Shown here: one piece after another, positions 17,104-25,940 of the stretch
How the letters are laid out: each line of letters starts with the position of its first letter
Numbering within the stretch: the first letter of the stretch is position 1
From: Nitrosomonas communis
GTDB lineage: Bacteria > Pseudomonadota > Gammaproteobacteria > Burkholderiales > Nitrosomonadaceae
Direction of reading: 5' to 3'
Length of the DNA: 48,936 bases
Assembly (NCBI RefSeq): GCF_900114745.1
Contig: NZ_FOUB01000028.1
Span: 1-48,936, forward strand
Notes under the pieces: model-generated
What the model was told of the DNA's origin: nothing
The model's input: only the letters and a program-made list of their open reading frames with translations
Databases searched by the model: none
Position numbers and translations under genes: made by a program

Positions 17104-17196
17104 GGAGAGGTACCGAAGTGGCCATAACGGCGCTGACTCGAAATCAGATGGCTGGGGTAACCTGGCACGTGGGTTCGAATCCCACCCTCTCCGCCA
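17104..17196 (+). tRNA. tRNA-Ser (anticodon CGA)
   Basis: The acceptor GGAGAGG pairs with CCTCTCC, followed by discriminator G and encoded CCA. The anticodon arm is CTGA-CTCGAAA-TCAG with anticodon CGA. The long variable arm typical of serine tRNAs (TGGCTGGGGTAACCTGGCA) precedes the T arm GTGGGTTCGAATCCCAC. Its 3' end is the integration site of the island that follows. Confidence 0.95.
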
Positions 17197-17199
17197 ATT
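17177..17199 (+). other. attL: 3' end of tRNA-Ser
   Basis: The end of the T arm, the acceptor and the trailing AATT (23 bp) recur at 47773-47794 with a single missing T. This is the direct repeat expected when an element integrates into a tRNA 3' end by site-specific recombination. Confidence 0.85.
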
Positions 17200-17312
17200 T
17201 ATCCCCTAATAATATCTAACGATATCCAATAATTATCTAAATATGTAATAAATACAATTAGATTAACCTTTTTAACTATCCATCAGCATCTAAGTGTATC
17301 TATTGACAGCCA

Positions 17313-17367
17313 AGTATAACTTGGTATAAATATTAGTATAACTTTCTACACTTATTGGAGTTATACC
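17313..17367. promoter_or_regulatory. candidate integrase arm sites and promoter region, left end of island
   Basis: AGTATAAC occurs at 17313-17320 and 17335-17342, GGTATAAA at 17323-17330, and the inverse GTTATACC at 17360-17367, overlapping the ribosome-binding site of the integrase. CCAAGTATAACTTGG also forms a short palindrome. The same 8-mer occurs twice at the right end of the island. Arm-site binding and integrase autoregulation is the likely role. Confidence 0.6.
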
Positions 17368-17370
17368 AAT

Positions 17371-18639
17371 ATGTCACTCACTGATGCTGAAATACGAAAT
17401 ACAAAATCCAACAGTAAGGTTCAATATTTATTTGATAATGAGGGATTGTATTTACAAGTCAATCCCAACGGGTCACGGTGGTGGCGTTTTAAGTACCGCT
17501 TCCAGGGAAAGCCTAAATTATTATCTTTGGGGATATATCCCAATATAACTTTAAAAGATGCTCGCTTGGCACATTTCGAGGCACGGAAACTTATTACTAA
17601 GGGCATAGACCCTAGTGCACAAAGAAAGCAAGCTAAGGCCGACATTAAGGAAAAAAGTGAGATAGCGCGACGAATTGCTGCAGGTATTCCTCTGGAAAAT
17701 AGTTTTCAAGCTGTCGCTTTGGAATGGTTTGATAAACAAACTCATACTTGGGTACCGCATCATGCTAAAGACGTTAAGCGCAGATTGGAAAATAATATTT
17801 TTCCCTATATTGGTACAAAAGTGATTGCAGAGATTGAGCCTCCTGAGCTTCTAGCAGCTATAAGAAAAATTGAAGAGCGTGGCTCATACGATTTAGCACA
17901 TAGGGTATTACAGCTGTGCGGTCAAATATTTCGATATGGCGTAGCTACAGGCTACTGCAAACGCGACCCATCACCTGATCTACGCGGGGCGCTTACCCCT
18001 CACAAGAAAATGAATCAAGCAGCTATTCAGCCTGAAGAGCTGCCTGACTTATTACGTGCTATCGCAAGTTATGACGATACAGGGAACATGCAAACACGGC
18101 TCGCATTACAATTGCTCGCACTAGCCTTTGTCCGCACCAGTGAACTTATTGGTGCTGTCTGGGCTGAATTTGATTTTGATAAAGCTATTTGGCTTATCCC
18201 AGCTGAACGCATGAAAATGCGCACACCCCATGTTGTCCCACTTTCAAGTCAAGCAATTACTATCCTCAAAGAGCTCAAAGTTATCGCTGGCGATAGCAGT
18301 TACATATTACCTGGTAGAAATCCTAGAAAACCTGTCAGTAACAACACCATGCTTTTTGCTTTATATCGATTAGGCTACAAAAGCAAAATGACTGGCCACG
18401 GTTTTAGGGCAGTGGCTTCTACTATCTTAAATGAAGCCGGATTCAGATCTGATGTAATAGAACTGCAACTAGCACACTGCGAGCGGAATGAAGTACGCGG
18501 GGCATATAATCGCGCACAATACCTTGAAGAGCGAAAGCAAATGATGCAATGGTGGGGAAATTACCTAGAGAAAACTGCAGCTGGAGCAGAAGTAATACCA
18601 TTGCATGGCAGGGCAATTCATCAAGCTTTTAATACATAA
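17371..18639 (+). CDS. int: island tyrosine integrase (P4-type, DUF4102 N-terminus)
   Basis: This 422-residue protein has the N-terminal arm-binding domain (about 1-90; LYLQVNPNGSRWWRFKYRFQ, LGIYPNITLKDAR). A core-binding domain (about 105-200, WVPHHAKDVKRRLE) follows, then the catalytic domain with LAFVRTSELIGAVW (first Arg), GHGFRAVAST (His-x-x-Arg), LAHCERNEVRGAYNRAQY (His and nucleophile Tyr). It should integrate and excise the island at the tRNA-Ser end 170 bp upstream. TTGGAG precedes the ATG. It is close in sequence to the truncated integrase at 47957. Confidence 0.95.
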   Translation: MSLTDAEIRNTKSNSKVQYLFDNEGLYLQVNPNGSRWWRFKYRFQGKPKLLSLGIYPNITLKDARLAHFEARKLITKGIDPSAQRKQAKADIKEKSEIARRIAAGIPLENSFQAVALEWFDKQTHTWVPHHAKDVKRRLENNIFPYIGTKVIAEIEPPELLAAIRKIEERGSYDLAHRVLQLCGQIFRYGVATGYCKRDPSPDLRGALTPHKKMNQAAIQPEELPDLLRAIASYDDTGNMQTRLALQLLALAFVRTSELIGAVWAEFDFDKAIWLIPAERMKMRTPHVVPLSSQAITILKELKVIAGDSSYILPGRNPRKPVSNNTMLFALYRLGYKSKMTGHGFRAVASTILNEAGFRSDVIELQLAHCERNEVRGAYNRAQYLEERKQMMQWWGNYLEKTAAGAEVIPLHGRAIHQAFNT

Positions 18640-18994
18640 ACCGACCTATAACAGTTCTGAGGCATTAAGCAAGTAATTGTACTGCACGTACATTTGCCAG
18701 CAAACAAAGCAATCTTAAAGCTGACAAATTAAGAAAATATGATATTAATCAATAAGTTAAATTTGATTTTTGGCTTGGATTAATATATATTAGCTGCTTC
18801 AACTATCTTTTTTGCGCCACTGAATAGTATTCAGGGTGGTGCGTCATTCGACATAGACAGCCAAGGAGGGCGGTGTACTCGCAATGAGTACGTTATTGCG
18901 CTCTGATTGGCGATTTGTCTGGTAACTCTGATAAATCCCCGACAGAAATTCTTAAACTGTTATCGTTCATTTACGAGCGAGGGAGACTTAACCT
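18640..18994. other. structured intergenic region between integrase and AlpA gene
   Basis: About 350 bp without a gene. At 18814-18842 GCGCCA-CTGAAT and ATTCAG-GG-TGGTGC form a strong hairpin with a 3-nt loop. At 18875-18891 GTACTC and GAGTAC form a second hairpin. GAGGGAGAC before the AlpA ATG is a ribosome-binding site. The structures could be a leader, a small RNA, a protein-binding site or a transfer origin used in trans. None of these is proven. Confidence 0.5.
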
Positions 18995-19273
18995 ATGTCA
19001 GTAAAAATAACTGATACCTTAAAAATTCTAAAATCCACTAGGAGTGGACATACCCAACCAAAGGCACCACTGGTTCCTTTAGAACAAGAAGGAAGGCTAA
19101 GGGTTGCGAACTGGCTGGCTCTACTCGGAGTTTGTCACTCAACTTTTATAAAAGGCGTTAAATCTGGTCGATACCCTAAGCCAGATGGTTACGACGGACG
19201 GTTCCCCTATTGGAGAAACGAGACCGCAAGAAGATTTTTAATAGGAGAAAGTGAGGGTAAAAATGAAAATTAG
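18995..19273 (+). CDS. AlpA-family transcriptional regulator
   Basis: This 92-residue protein has a MerR/AlpA-like winged helix-turn-helix: LRVANWLALLGVCHSTFIKG, then SGRYPKPDGYDGRFPYWRN, and ETARRFLIGE. AlpA proteins are small DNA-binding regulators in P4-like satellites and integrative islands, often controlling integrase or excision. It is the first gene of an operon with a 41-residue ORF and a possible replication protein, overlapping the former. The N-terminal 30 residues are an extra polar extension. Confidence 0.8.
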   Translation: MSVKITDTLKILKSTRSGHTQPKAPLVPLEQEGRLRVANWLALLGVCHSTFIKGVKSGRYPKPDGYDGRFPYWRNETARRFLIGESEGKNEN

Positions 19274-19388
19274 CAGAAAGAATCCCCATGAGAGCTGCAA
19301 CCCGGATTTAGTAGCAAAAAATAATTTTAATTTTGATTCTGATCTAATATTACCTAGCCGGCACAACGATGCTTGGCCCCTAATATAA
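19263..19388 (+). CDS. small ORF linking AlpA and the replication-like gene (41 aa)
   Basis: The ATG at 19263 lies inside the end of the AlpA gene, and the TAA (19386-19388) overlaps the ATG of the next gene by one base (TAATG). Overlaps at both ends argue for translation, at least as a coupling device. The product begins MKISRKNPHESCNPD and has no family I know. Confidence 0.45.
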   Translation: MKISRKNPHESCNPDLVAKNNFNFDSDLILPSRHNDAWPLI

Positions 19389-20779
19389 TGACACATACAA
19401 TACCTCAAAAAAAAACCGTTGTAGTACCATTTAAGCCGCAAACCAAAATCAGCTTAGCCGACTTTCCTATCGGCTCGCCTGAGTTTGAGCTACTGAAAAA
19501 AAGATTCAAGCATTCCAAGACAGCTCAGGCTCTCCAACACCTGGAGTTTTTATACCGCCAATACGAGATGCCAGTAAATGGGATCTACAGAAATATATAT
19601 CCCTGCGGGGATATGCCAATCAACAAAACAATTTCAGGGCATATCGGAATTAAAAGTCGAAGAATTGTTTTCTCTATTTTGAATGAAATTCGTCAGAGTT
19701 ATCAATTCGAAAAGGCAGTAAAACTTATTCCCAATGAGATTGACTTTAGGGGGAAACTATATGCTTCCTTCTATTTACCTAGCGATCCTCATCGTACAGT
19801 ATATTGGTTTAGAAACCAAAAATTGATCAACGAACTCTGTGCAGAGATTGAACAGGAGTTAGCTAATCTGAAGCATGCAAAAGAAGCCTGCTATGTTATA
19901 CCTCAGAAACCAGCATGTGAACCCCAATGTAACACAGCAAGTGAACTGTCATGTATACCTTCGGGTACACCTTCGTATACTAATATAGAGAATTTAGAAA
20001 AAAGAAAAAAGAAAAATAATGATAAAGGGGTGACAGATCCCCCTTTTCTCCGGGATTCTAATCCTTCTTTTCTCCGGGATTCTAATGCGAAAGCAGGAGA
20101 GAATTATAAAACGAAGGTATCCTCAAAGGATTCAAATGTAAATGTAAGTACCGATAAAAATGTTTATTCTTTGTATAAATCATACTGTGAATCCTTGGAT
20201 AAAGGTATTTTATTACCACCAAGCCCAACCAATCTGGATGCTAAAAAGTTGGGTAAATTTTTTCATGTATTTATTGGTCTCGGACTGAAGCGAGAAGAAC
20301 TTCCTCAGTTTTTTAAAGCCTTGGGAGCTAATCACGAAGCAGTTGTAGAATATTTAAAGGAACGTGGAGTGTGGCAGGTTAAAGATTATGCAATATCCTT
20401 GGACTCTTCTTTTCTCGCAGGGCACGCTAATCGAATTATTTCTTGGTATGCAAAACAGGAAAATCAGCTGTTAAATAAAGCTAGTTTAAAGTCAAAAAGA
20501 TTTGAGCTTAGCCTTGAGGTGACCAAGCCCAAAGCACCATTTATTACGAATAGTAAAGGCTTCACCTATCAAGAAAAGCAAAAGCTTATACCTGAAGAAG
20601 AAAGGGAATCATTGGAATATGCTTATGTTTACTTTGAAAAAGAGGACCCTCAGTTAGCCGAGGTCATATATTCAGCTCTTAAAAATAATTCCATTGACCT
20701 AGATGCAAGCGAGGAGCGAATGAACAAACTACGGGCATTGTCATTAGATGAATTTGATAAACTAGCCACCCCTCGGTAA
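19388..20779 (+). CDS. large island protein, possible replication protein
   Basis: This 463-residue protein begins MTHTIPQKKTVVVPFKPQTK. The ATG at 19388 is chosen over an upstream TTG because it overlaps the previous stop. The N-terminal part (about 20-150, with PINKTISGHIGIKSRRIVFS) looks like a winged-helix DNA-binding region. The middle (about 185-260) is low-complexity, Lys/Asn/Ser-rich and carries a tandem PFLRDSN/SFLRDSN repeat from a 24-bp DNA duplication (about 20041-20088). The C-terminal half is helical. Position after AlpA in an island suggests replication initiation or control, but I recognise no catalytic motif. Confidence 0.5.
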   Translation: MTHTIPQKKTVVVPFKPQTKISLADFPIGSPEFELLKKRFKHSKTAQALQHLEFLYRQYEMPVNGIYRNIYPCGDMPINKTISGHIGIKSRRIVFSILNEIRQSYQFEKAVKLIPNEIDFRGKLYASFYLPSDPHRTVYWFRNQKLINELCAEIEQELANLKHAKEACYVIPQKPACEPQCNTASELSCIPSGTPSYTNIENLEKRKKKNNDKGVTDPPFLRDSNPSFLRDSNAKAGENYKTKVSSKDSNVNVSTDKNVYSLYKSYCESLDKGILLPPSPTNLDAKKLGKFFHVFIGLGLKREELPQFFKALGANHEAVVEYLKERGVWQVKDYAISLDSSFLAGHANRIISWYAKQENQLLNKASLKSKRFELSLEVTKPKAPFITNSKGFTYQEKQKLIPEEERESLEYAYVYFEKEDPQLAEVIYSALKNNSIDLDASEERMNKLRALSLDEFDKLATPR

Positions 20780-20787
20780 AAATGTTT

Positions 20788-20801
20788 TGCAATTAACTGC
20801 A
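20788..20801. repeat. island palindrome TGCARTTAAYTGCA, copy 1
   Basis: TGCAATTAACTGCA lies just downstream of the replication-like gene. It is the first of eleven copies confined to the island and placed between accepted genes. Confidence 0.7.
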
Positions 20802-20923
20802 TTAATATCAGAAAATTTTGGGGAGATATCAAAAATGTATACGCTTGGATAAGCTGATAATTATTCTGGGCTAATCTAAGAACTTTTATACTGTTACAAA
20901 TTGTTTATTTTTGTTGGGGGATT

Positions 20924-21400
20924 ATGAAAAACCACAAGCCGTTAAAACCGAAGCAACTTACAGCCATTCAACTGCTTGCTATGGGAACCCCCGCAAGTGA
21001 GGTTGCCGCTAAATTGGAAATTACTTCAATGACTCTTTATAGATGGCAGAGGCTTCCAGAATTTAATTCGAAACTAAATAATATTACTCATTCAGGATTG
21101 GAAGAAATAGCCAAAAAAATGAATGCTGCCACAATCACAGCAATCGAAACTTTACAAGAGGCTATGTGCGACTTGACAGAACCCAGCTCGGTAAGGATAA
21201 AAGCAGCTCTAGGCGTGTTAGGCGCTATGGCATCAGTAAATGGGGTTCTAGAAAAAGCATTAAAACATCGAATCGGGGATTTTGACCTAAACCATCGGTT
21301 CACTGACCAAGCATTTACATTCGACATGGATGGTAATCCGTGCCAGCTTTCCACACAAAAATCGTATTCAATCTCTTCAGATGGAGGTATAAAAATATAA
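20924..21400 (+). CDS. terminase-small-subunit-like helix-turn-helix protein
   Basis: This 158-residue protein begins KPLKPKQLTAIQLLAMGTPA, then SEVAAKLEITSMTLYRWQRL, a homeodomain-like HTH seen in phage terminase small subunits and transposase-like DNA-binding proteins. A helical segment (about 60-115, IKAALGVLGAMASVNGVLEK) may drive oligomerisation. The C-terminus is polar. GGGGGATT precedes the ATG. No terminase large subunit is nearby, so in this island it may act as a DNA-binding regulator or package the island with a helper phage. Confidence 0.55.
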   Translation: MKNHKPLKPKQLTAIQLLAMGTPASEVAAKLEITSMTLYRWQRLPEFNSKLNNITHSGLEEIAKKMNAATITAIETLQEAMCDLTEPSSVRIKAALGVLGAMASVNGVLEKALKHRIGDFDLNHRFTDQAFTFDMDGNPCQLSTQKSYSISSDGGIKI

Positions 21401-21471
21401 AATCATTAAGAATATTTGACCAAGTAGTATAAACAGAAGGGACAGCAGTGAGTATTGGCTTCAATGCTCAT

Positions 21472-21485
21472 TGCAATTAATTGCA
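21472..21485. repeat. island palindrome, copy 2
   Basis: TGCAATTAATTGCA, extended by ATT/AAT to an 18-bp palindrome, lies between the terminase-like gene and the terminator of the RTX gene. Confidence 0.75.
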
Positions 21486-21510
21486 ATTGGCTTGAGGGGT
21501 TGGTAGGAAA

Positions 21511-21550
21511 ATAAAAAACCCCGCCAGCCTTGCAGCAGCTAACAGGGTTT
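21511..21550 (-). terminator. rho-independent terminator of the RTX/S-layer-like gene
   Basis: On the minus strand AAACCC and GGGGTT enclose a GC-rich arm (GCTGCTGCAAGGCTGGC) and are followed by a run of six T. It lies about 40 bp after the stop codon at 21592. Confidence 0.8.
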
Positions 21551-21591
21551 AAGGTTTTAAGAAGTAGAGGAATTACCCTCATTCCCTCCAA

Positions 21592-23991
21592 TCAGGCAAA
21601 ACTGAAATTAGTCGTGCCGAAGGATGCAGCGTTAATACCCACGAGCGTAATACCCATATCAGCTGCACCGTCACCATTCAAATCAACCTGTAATGTCTGT
21701 GCTGCATCATCAAAGCGTACCTGGGTCGAATCTGTATTGGTAAAGGAATTCCCGCCGATGTAAGCAGCAGAACCTTTTTGCATATTGGCAGCGAATTGGA
21801 TGGAATCAGCAGTCACATCAAAATTGCTGACCGAATCCTTGGTGGTAATACCATTTGACTCTGCTTGAGCATTGTAAAGCAGCTTGTCCGCGGCAGTACC
21901 TAGAAAGACAAGATCGCCACCTAGACCACCGGTAATAATGTCACCATTAGACGATGCAATGTAGGCATCATCGCCTTGACCCCCTGTAAAGGTCACAGAC
22001 TTGTCGTTTTTACTGAGATCCATGAATAAACCCCCAACGGCACCGAAAGCATCCTTCACCACACCGGTAGCATCAAGGGTGGTTATGTTTTTGCTGGCAC
22101 TCAGATCGCCAATACCGATACCATCCGATCCAGTCACCTTCAGAGTAGTCAGCGCAGTATCAGCCAGCTTATTGAGCTTGGCACCAGCGCCAGATGTCGC
22201 GTCGGTTGCTACAGTGATGGTTTCCACGCCATCAGCTTTGATGCTCACTTTGTTGGTATTGAGATCAACGCCTTTATCGAAAAACAGCGTTGCAGCTTCA
22301 TCAATACCCACAATAGCGCCCTTGACATTTATACCGATTGTGCCCGCAGCAGCCGAAGAAGAGTTGAAGGTTACCTGGGTATGATTCGCCAGATTGGTCA
22401 GGTTGAGCGTATCCTTTCCTACACCAGCACCAACAAAAGCATCATGGATGGTGATATTGCCGATGCCAAATAACTCAGCGTTCACGGTTGTGTTCGTAGC
22501 CAATGGCCCCTCCAAAGTGATGCCGAGGTTTTCCACGTTCTTTACTGAACCAGCTTTGGTAATGGACTGCAAGTTGGCCAATGAGGCAATTAACGTGTCG
22601 TTATCGCTGCTCTTGCCTTCCTTGTCCACGATCTCCCCACCATCAATGGAATCGGTAGCTGTGAAGTTCCCCAGAGTGAGCGTATCATTGCCCGCGCCGC
22701 CGATGAACTTGATATCCTTGTTGTGACTAGTCAGATCGAACGTGACACCACCGGTGTTACCCGAAGCATCCACCGTGGTAACGTTGTTAAACTCGCCATC
22801 CGTGGCCACGATATCCAACGAACCGCCTCCAGCAATTTTGATGGTACTTAATCCACCAATGGAATTTGCCCCGTCCGAAAATTGCACAAAGTTAGGGCCC
22901 TCTGCGATCAGGGACAGCGTCACATCTTTGGCGGTATTGGCAGTGGTTGCATGCCCAACGGTTTCAAGCATGCGAGCCGTGCTGCCACCTGAGGAAACGA
23001 AAGCCAAAGTGACTGTTCCGCCAGTACTAATCGTGCCGTCTTTGAATGTGGCGTTCTGAGTAGTTCCCTTATCGACATTGAGAGCCCCGATAGCAGCATT
23101 GTTTTGAATGTTATTTAAGTTCAGAATGGAACCTTTAATGGCACCAGAGTTCCACAATTCCGTTGCACCGGTCACATTGGATAAATTCAAATCAGTAGTA
23201 CCCGCATTTACATTTGTAAAGACGATTTTTTCAAAATCTTTGATGGTCGCATGTGTAGGCCATGAGTTTGTAACAATAACAAAGTTAGCAGTATCGAACC
23301 CAGCCTTACCGTCAACATTATCGCCGTCCGTCAGCGTACTACTGGTAGGAGTAGTATTATCAACCACACCATTGATTTCATCGTTGTCATTCGAGGTGGC
23401 AGGATTATCTACGCCATTAGTAAGAAAAAACGTCGGATCGGGATGGGGAAAGTTAATAAGACTCAAATATCCTTCGGCCTCGGATTCTGTCTTAGGACCT
23501 GCCGCTGTTACGCCAATCAGTATAGATTGCAGTTGAGCTAGATCGTTGGCTGAATCTTTTCTGGAGTAGACATCAGCAACTATTATCTTGTTATGGAAAA
23601 GATCAGCTGCAGGCTGAAATGCTTCAACAGGATTGCCCAAGAGATAAGTGCCTGCTTCGATGATAACATCACTTATGCTCGCACCTTGCTCGAGGCGGTC
23701 ATTGAAATAGGCCTCTGCTTGAGCATCTGGACTGAAAGGGTCAGTATTACCTGCCGTCAAGCCAAAATTCTCCAGCAGTGCGCCCGCAATTTTTTCATTG
23801 GCTACAGCGCCCTTTAAAATACCATTCTTAAATTCATCGGTAGTTACCAGTATATCAGCCAGCGTTTGTAGAGACATGCCAGCTTCAATCTCAGTAAAGA
23901 AATCTTGCAGAAATTGTGCACCAGGAGGGGCATTGAATGTAGCCACTACCAGTGCAATTAAATTTTCATTAGGTGGAAGGGGGATAGCCAT
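21592..23991 (-). CDS. RTX/S-layer-like secreted protein with DUF4214-like N-terminus
   Basis: This 799-residue protein has no N-terminal signal peptide. Residues about 1-170 resemble the DUF4214-type region of Caulobacter-like S-layer and RTX proteins (LQDFFTEIEAGMSLQTLADI, EAYFNDRLEQGASISDVIIE). The long middle is rich in Asn, Thr, Ala and Gly with beta-solenoid-like strands. Calcium-binding RTX-like turns appear as FIGGAGNDTLTLGN and FTGGQGDDAYIASSNGDII near the C-terminus, followed by SVSNFDVTADSIQF. The last residues (NFSFA) fit a type I secretion signal. No transporter genes lie nearby, so chromosomal ones would be used. It probably forms or coats the cell surface. It has its own terminator. 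Confidence 0.8.
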   Translation of the reverse strand: MAIPLPPNENLIALVVATFNAPPGAQFLQDFFTEIEAGMSLQTLADILVTTDEFKNGILKGAVANEKIAGALLENFGLTAGNTDPFSPDAQAEAYFNDRLEQGASISDVIIEAGTYLLGNPVEAFQPAADLFHNKIIVADVYSRKDSANDLAQLQSILIGVTAAGPKTESEAEGYLSLINFPHPDPTFFLTNGVDNPATSNDNDEINGVVDNTTPTSSTLTDGDNVDGKAGFDTANFVIVTNSWPTHATIKDFEKIVFTNVNAGTTDLNLSNVTGATELWNSGAIKGSILNLNNIQNNAAIGALNVDKGTTQNATFKDGTISTGGTVTLAFVSSGGSTARMLETVGHATTANTAKDVTLSLIAEGPNFVQFSDGANSIGGLSTIKIAGGGSLDIVATDGEFNNVTTVDASGNTGGVTFDLTSHNKDIKFIGGAGNDTLTLGNFTATDSIDGGEIVDKEGKSSDNDTLIASLANLQSITKAGSVKNVENLGITLEGPLATNTTVNAELFGIGNITIHDAFVGAGVGKDTLNLTNLANHTQVTFNSSSAAAGTIGINVKGAIVGIDEAATLFFDKGVDLNTNKVSIKADGVETITVATDATSGAGAKLNKLADTALTTLKVTGSDGIGIGDLSASKNITTLDATGVVKDAFGAVGGLFMDLSKNDKSVTFTGGQGDDAYIASSNGDIITGGLGGDLVFLGTAADKLLYNAQAESNGITTKDSVSNFDVTADSIQFAANMQKGSAAYIGGNSFTNTDSTQVRFDDAAQTLQVDLNGDGAADMGITLVGINAASFGTTNFSFA

Positions 23992-24119
23992 AATACGTTT
24001 TACTTTTGAATAGAGTTAAAAAAGCCACAGGTTGGTTGATAATTTAAGCTAAGCATTTAATTAGTCGAAACAAACTCGTAATATTAGAGCCTCTATGCCA
24101 TAAATAAAGAGAGTTTGCG

Positions 24120-24705
24120 ATGCCCCGGTTGATGGTCAGTGATCAGTTCCGGTCAAAACGGGAGAAGATTCTGCTTCAGGAAGTGATTTATAACAAGCAC
24201 AATTTGCGCATAATAGCAGAAGGTGTGCTTACGGCCCGCGGATTAGTTGCCCATGGGGTGACTTATTTAAGGATTTTGGAGATCGGAATGATATCTACAA
24301 AACATTCCATGCCTAGGTGCAAGTGGATCAGGATTTTCCAAGCACTGATCATTGATCCTGATCGGGAGTGGAAATTTATTGATGGCAGCAATGCTAAGCA
24401 CACCAGTATAAGTACGGAAGCAATAGATCAAGAATCCGCAGGCCACATAGCAGGCAATAGCTCAAAGATTCATTTGAGGGCTGAGAATTATAGTTTGCCA
24501 GTGCAAATTAATGAAGAAGGGAGCTGGAGCTGTGATATTGAGAAAAGAAACTATGGTAAAAGGCAACGCAGACATGGATTGAAATAGATATTGGTATTTG
24601 GTAGAAAAGGCCTTTGCCCGAGTAAAGCAGTATTAAGCAGGGTCAACACGATATGACAAGCTTGAGAGAAATTACGAAAGCGTGGTCTCCATGGCTTGTG
24701 AATAT
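24120..24705 (+). pseudogene. decayed IS5-family transposase
   Basis: The frame opens MPRLMVSDQFRSKREKILLQ, then KWIRIFQALIIDPDREWKFIDGS and AGNSSKIHLRAE, matching IS5-family transposases. The segment between is frame-disrupted, and a central part with the second catalytic Asp is missing. Past the stop, other frames read YLVEKAFARVKQY (24606 on) and TRYDKLERNYESVVSMAC, the C-terminus of the same transposase. It is a multiply frameshifted, internally deleted relic. Its ends were not identified. Confidence 0.75.
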
Positions 24706-24779
24706 TTATAGTTACCAATATGAAATGTCAACAGACCTTAATGATTTTTCAATGAATGGAAAAAATGACTACTCGGAAT

Positions 24780-24793
24780 TGCAGTTAATTGCA
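24780..24793. repeat. island palindrome, copy 3
   Basis: TGCAGTTAATTGCA lies between the IS5 relic and the LEA14-like gene. It shares about 30 bp, including GAATTGCAGTTAATTGCAAA and a TGCC ten bases after the palindrome, with copies 6 and 7. Confidence 0.7.
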
Positions 24794-24938
24794 AATTTGT
24801 GCTTGCCAAATACGGATGGAGATAGGGGAGATGGGGTTAACATGGAAATTATTACTGCCCCAGTGAGCATATACTCCAAACTCGGGCTGCGATTACCTAT
24901 ATTTATAGCCTATAAACGATTCTTTATTGGGAGGGGGT

Positions 24939-25410
24939 ATGCCACGCATTGTTCTAATATTGTTTCTAGATATGGTTGCTTTACTAGTCGCCTGTACTCA
25001 ACTGGGGACAATCAAGCAAAAACCAGAAATCACCCTGGCTAATATCGAGCTTGTAGAGCTTGGCCTCCTGGAGCAGCGGTTTAACCTCCAGCTACGCATC
25101 CAAAATCCCAACGACGTAGCACTGCGTATCAATGGCATGACCGTTGATCTTGAACTCAACGGAACAAAGTTTGCCAAGGGTCTTTCCGATAAGACCGTTA
25201 CCGTACCTCGCATGAGTGAAGCGGTGATGGAGGTAAAAGCGACCAGCTCCCTTGGAATGCTATGGCAGCAATTAAGCCAATTAGAGAAATCCAGCTCTGA
25301 CAAGATAGACTACCAGAATCTCTGGACAACTCTTTCTGGAGGGGCTGGGCAGCATCCCATTTGAGCAAAAAGGTGACGTGTCTATCCCTTTGAATGGTGC
25401 TGGTAATTAG
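24939..25410 (+). pseudogene. LEA14-like (water stress/WHy domain) lipoprotein, frameshifted near the 3' end
   Basis: The ATG at 24939 follows GGGAGGGGG. The product starts MPRIVLILFLDMVALLVACT, a lipoprotein signal with lipobox LVAC, so it should be lipid-anchored. The LEA type 2 domain follows: FNLQLRIQNPNDVALRINGM, then DLELNGTKFAKG and VTVPRMSEAVMEVK. The frame ends at 25364 after SGGAGQHPI. Shifting one base in the GGGG run at about 25340 restores LGSIPFEQKGDVSIPL and a stop at 25408, the usual family ending. One extra G explains this: mutation, phase-variable slippage or a sequencing error. The LEA14 fold is known from desiccation-related and periplasmic proteins; its role here is unknown. 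Confidence 0.7.
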
Positions 25411-25940
25411 TGCATCTCAAAAAGCTTATGATACTGGAGTAAAACATAACCTTTTGAGCAGAGGGTGTGAAATATCGAAGAGTATCGCTTTTGCAATTAA
25501 TTGCAATTCACTAGCCGAGCGTATTGCAAGCTTACTCTCCTAACATTAACGTCGATCACATCTCATCTACCAATGATCCTGAAAAGCTGCATCTAATACC
25601 ATCAGCTGTTGTCGGCCAAAAATGTAAACTGCTCCTCGGTTACAGTCAGCAAACTGAAAGCAAGTTGTGACAACACTTTTAGCAGATTTTGATTGTTTCA
25701 CTAAAATCTCACCTGACTGGTGACCTCATGGATTTTTCAAAATATCTTAATCAATAGCGTTCTTGAGCAATTTAAGAGATTTTAACTGAGGAATTTGGGA
25801 TCAATAATTAATGATCTTGTTAGGCTAAATATGTATCTAAAAATATAGAGAAGATAGAGCTAAAAATAAATATAGCTTTAAAATTATTCTTGTTTATCAA
25901 TGTGTTAAAATAAATTTTACCTTGATAAACAAGGAGTTAT
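25411..25940. other. intergenic region with palindrome copy 4
   Basis: About 530 bp without a credible gene. It contains palindrome copy 4 and an A/T-rich promoter-like stretch before the SWIM gene. Some minus-strand frames around 25600-25720 are open for short distances but have no start, ribosome-binding site or family I recognise; they could be a relic. Confidence 0.45.
25492..25505. repeat. island palindrome, copy 4
   Basis: TGCAATTAATTGCA, preceded by TT and followed by ATT, lies in the spacer between the LEA14-like gene and the SWIM gene. Confidence 0.75.

Noticed and set aside
22001..23536. Several plus-strand frames opposite the RTX gene
   Set aside because: They mirror the Thr/Ala/Gly/Asn-rich coding strand and have no ribosome-binding sites or families.
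24653..25042. 129-codon plus-strand frame
   Set aside because: It covers the end of the IS5 relic, a palindrome and the start of the LEA14-like gene in another frame. It has no family signal.
25600..25720. Short minus-strand open stretch before the SWIM gene
   Set aside because: It has no start, no ribosome-binding site and no recognised family. It may be a relic but cannot be supported as a gene.
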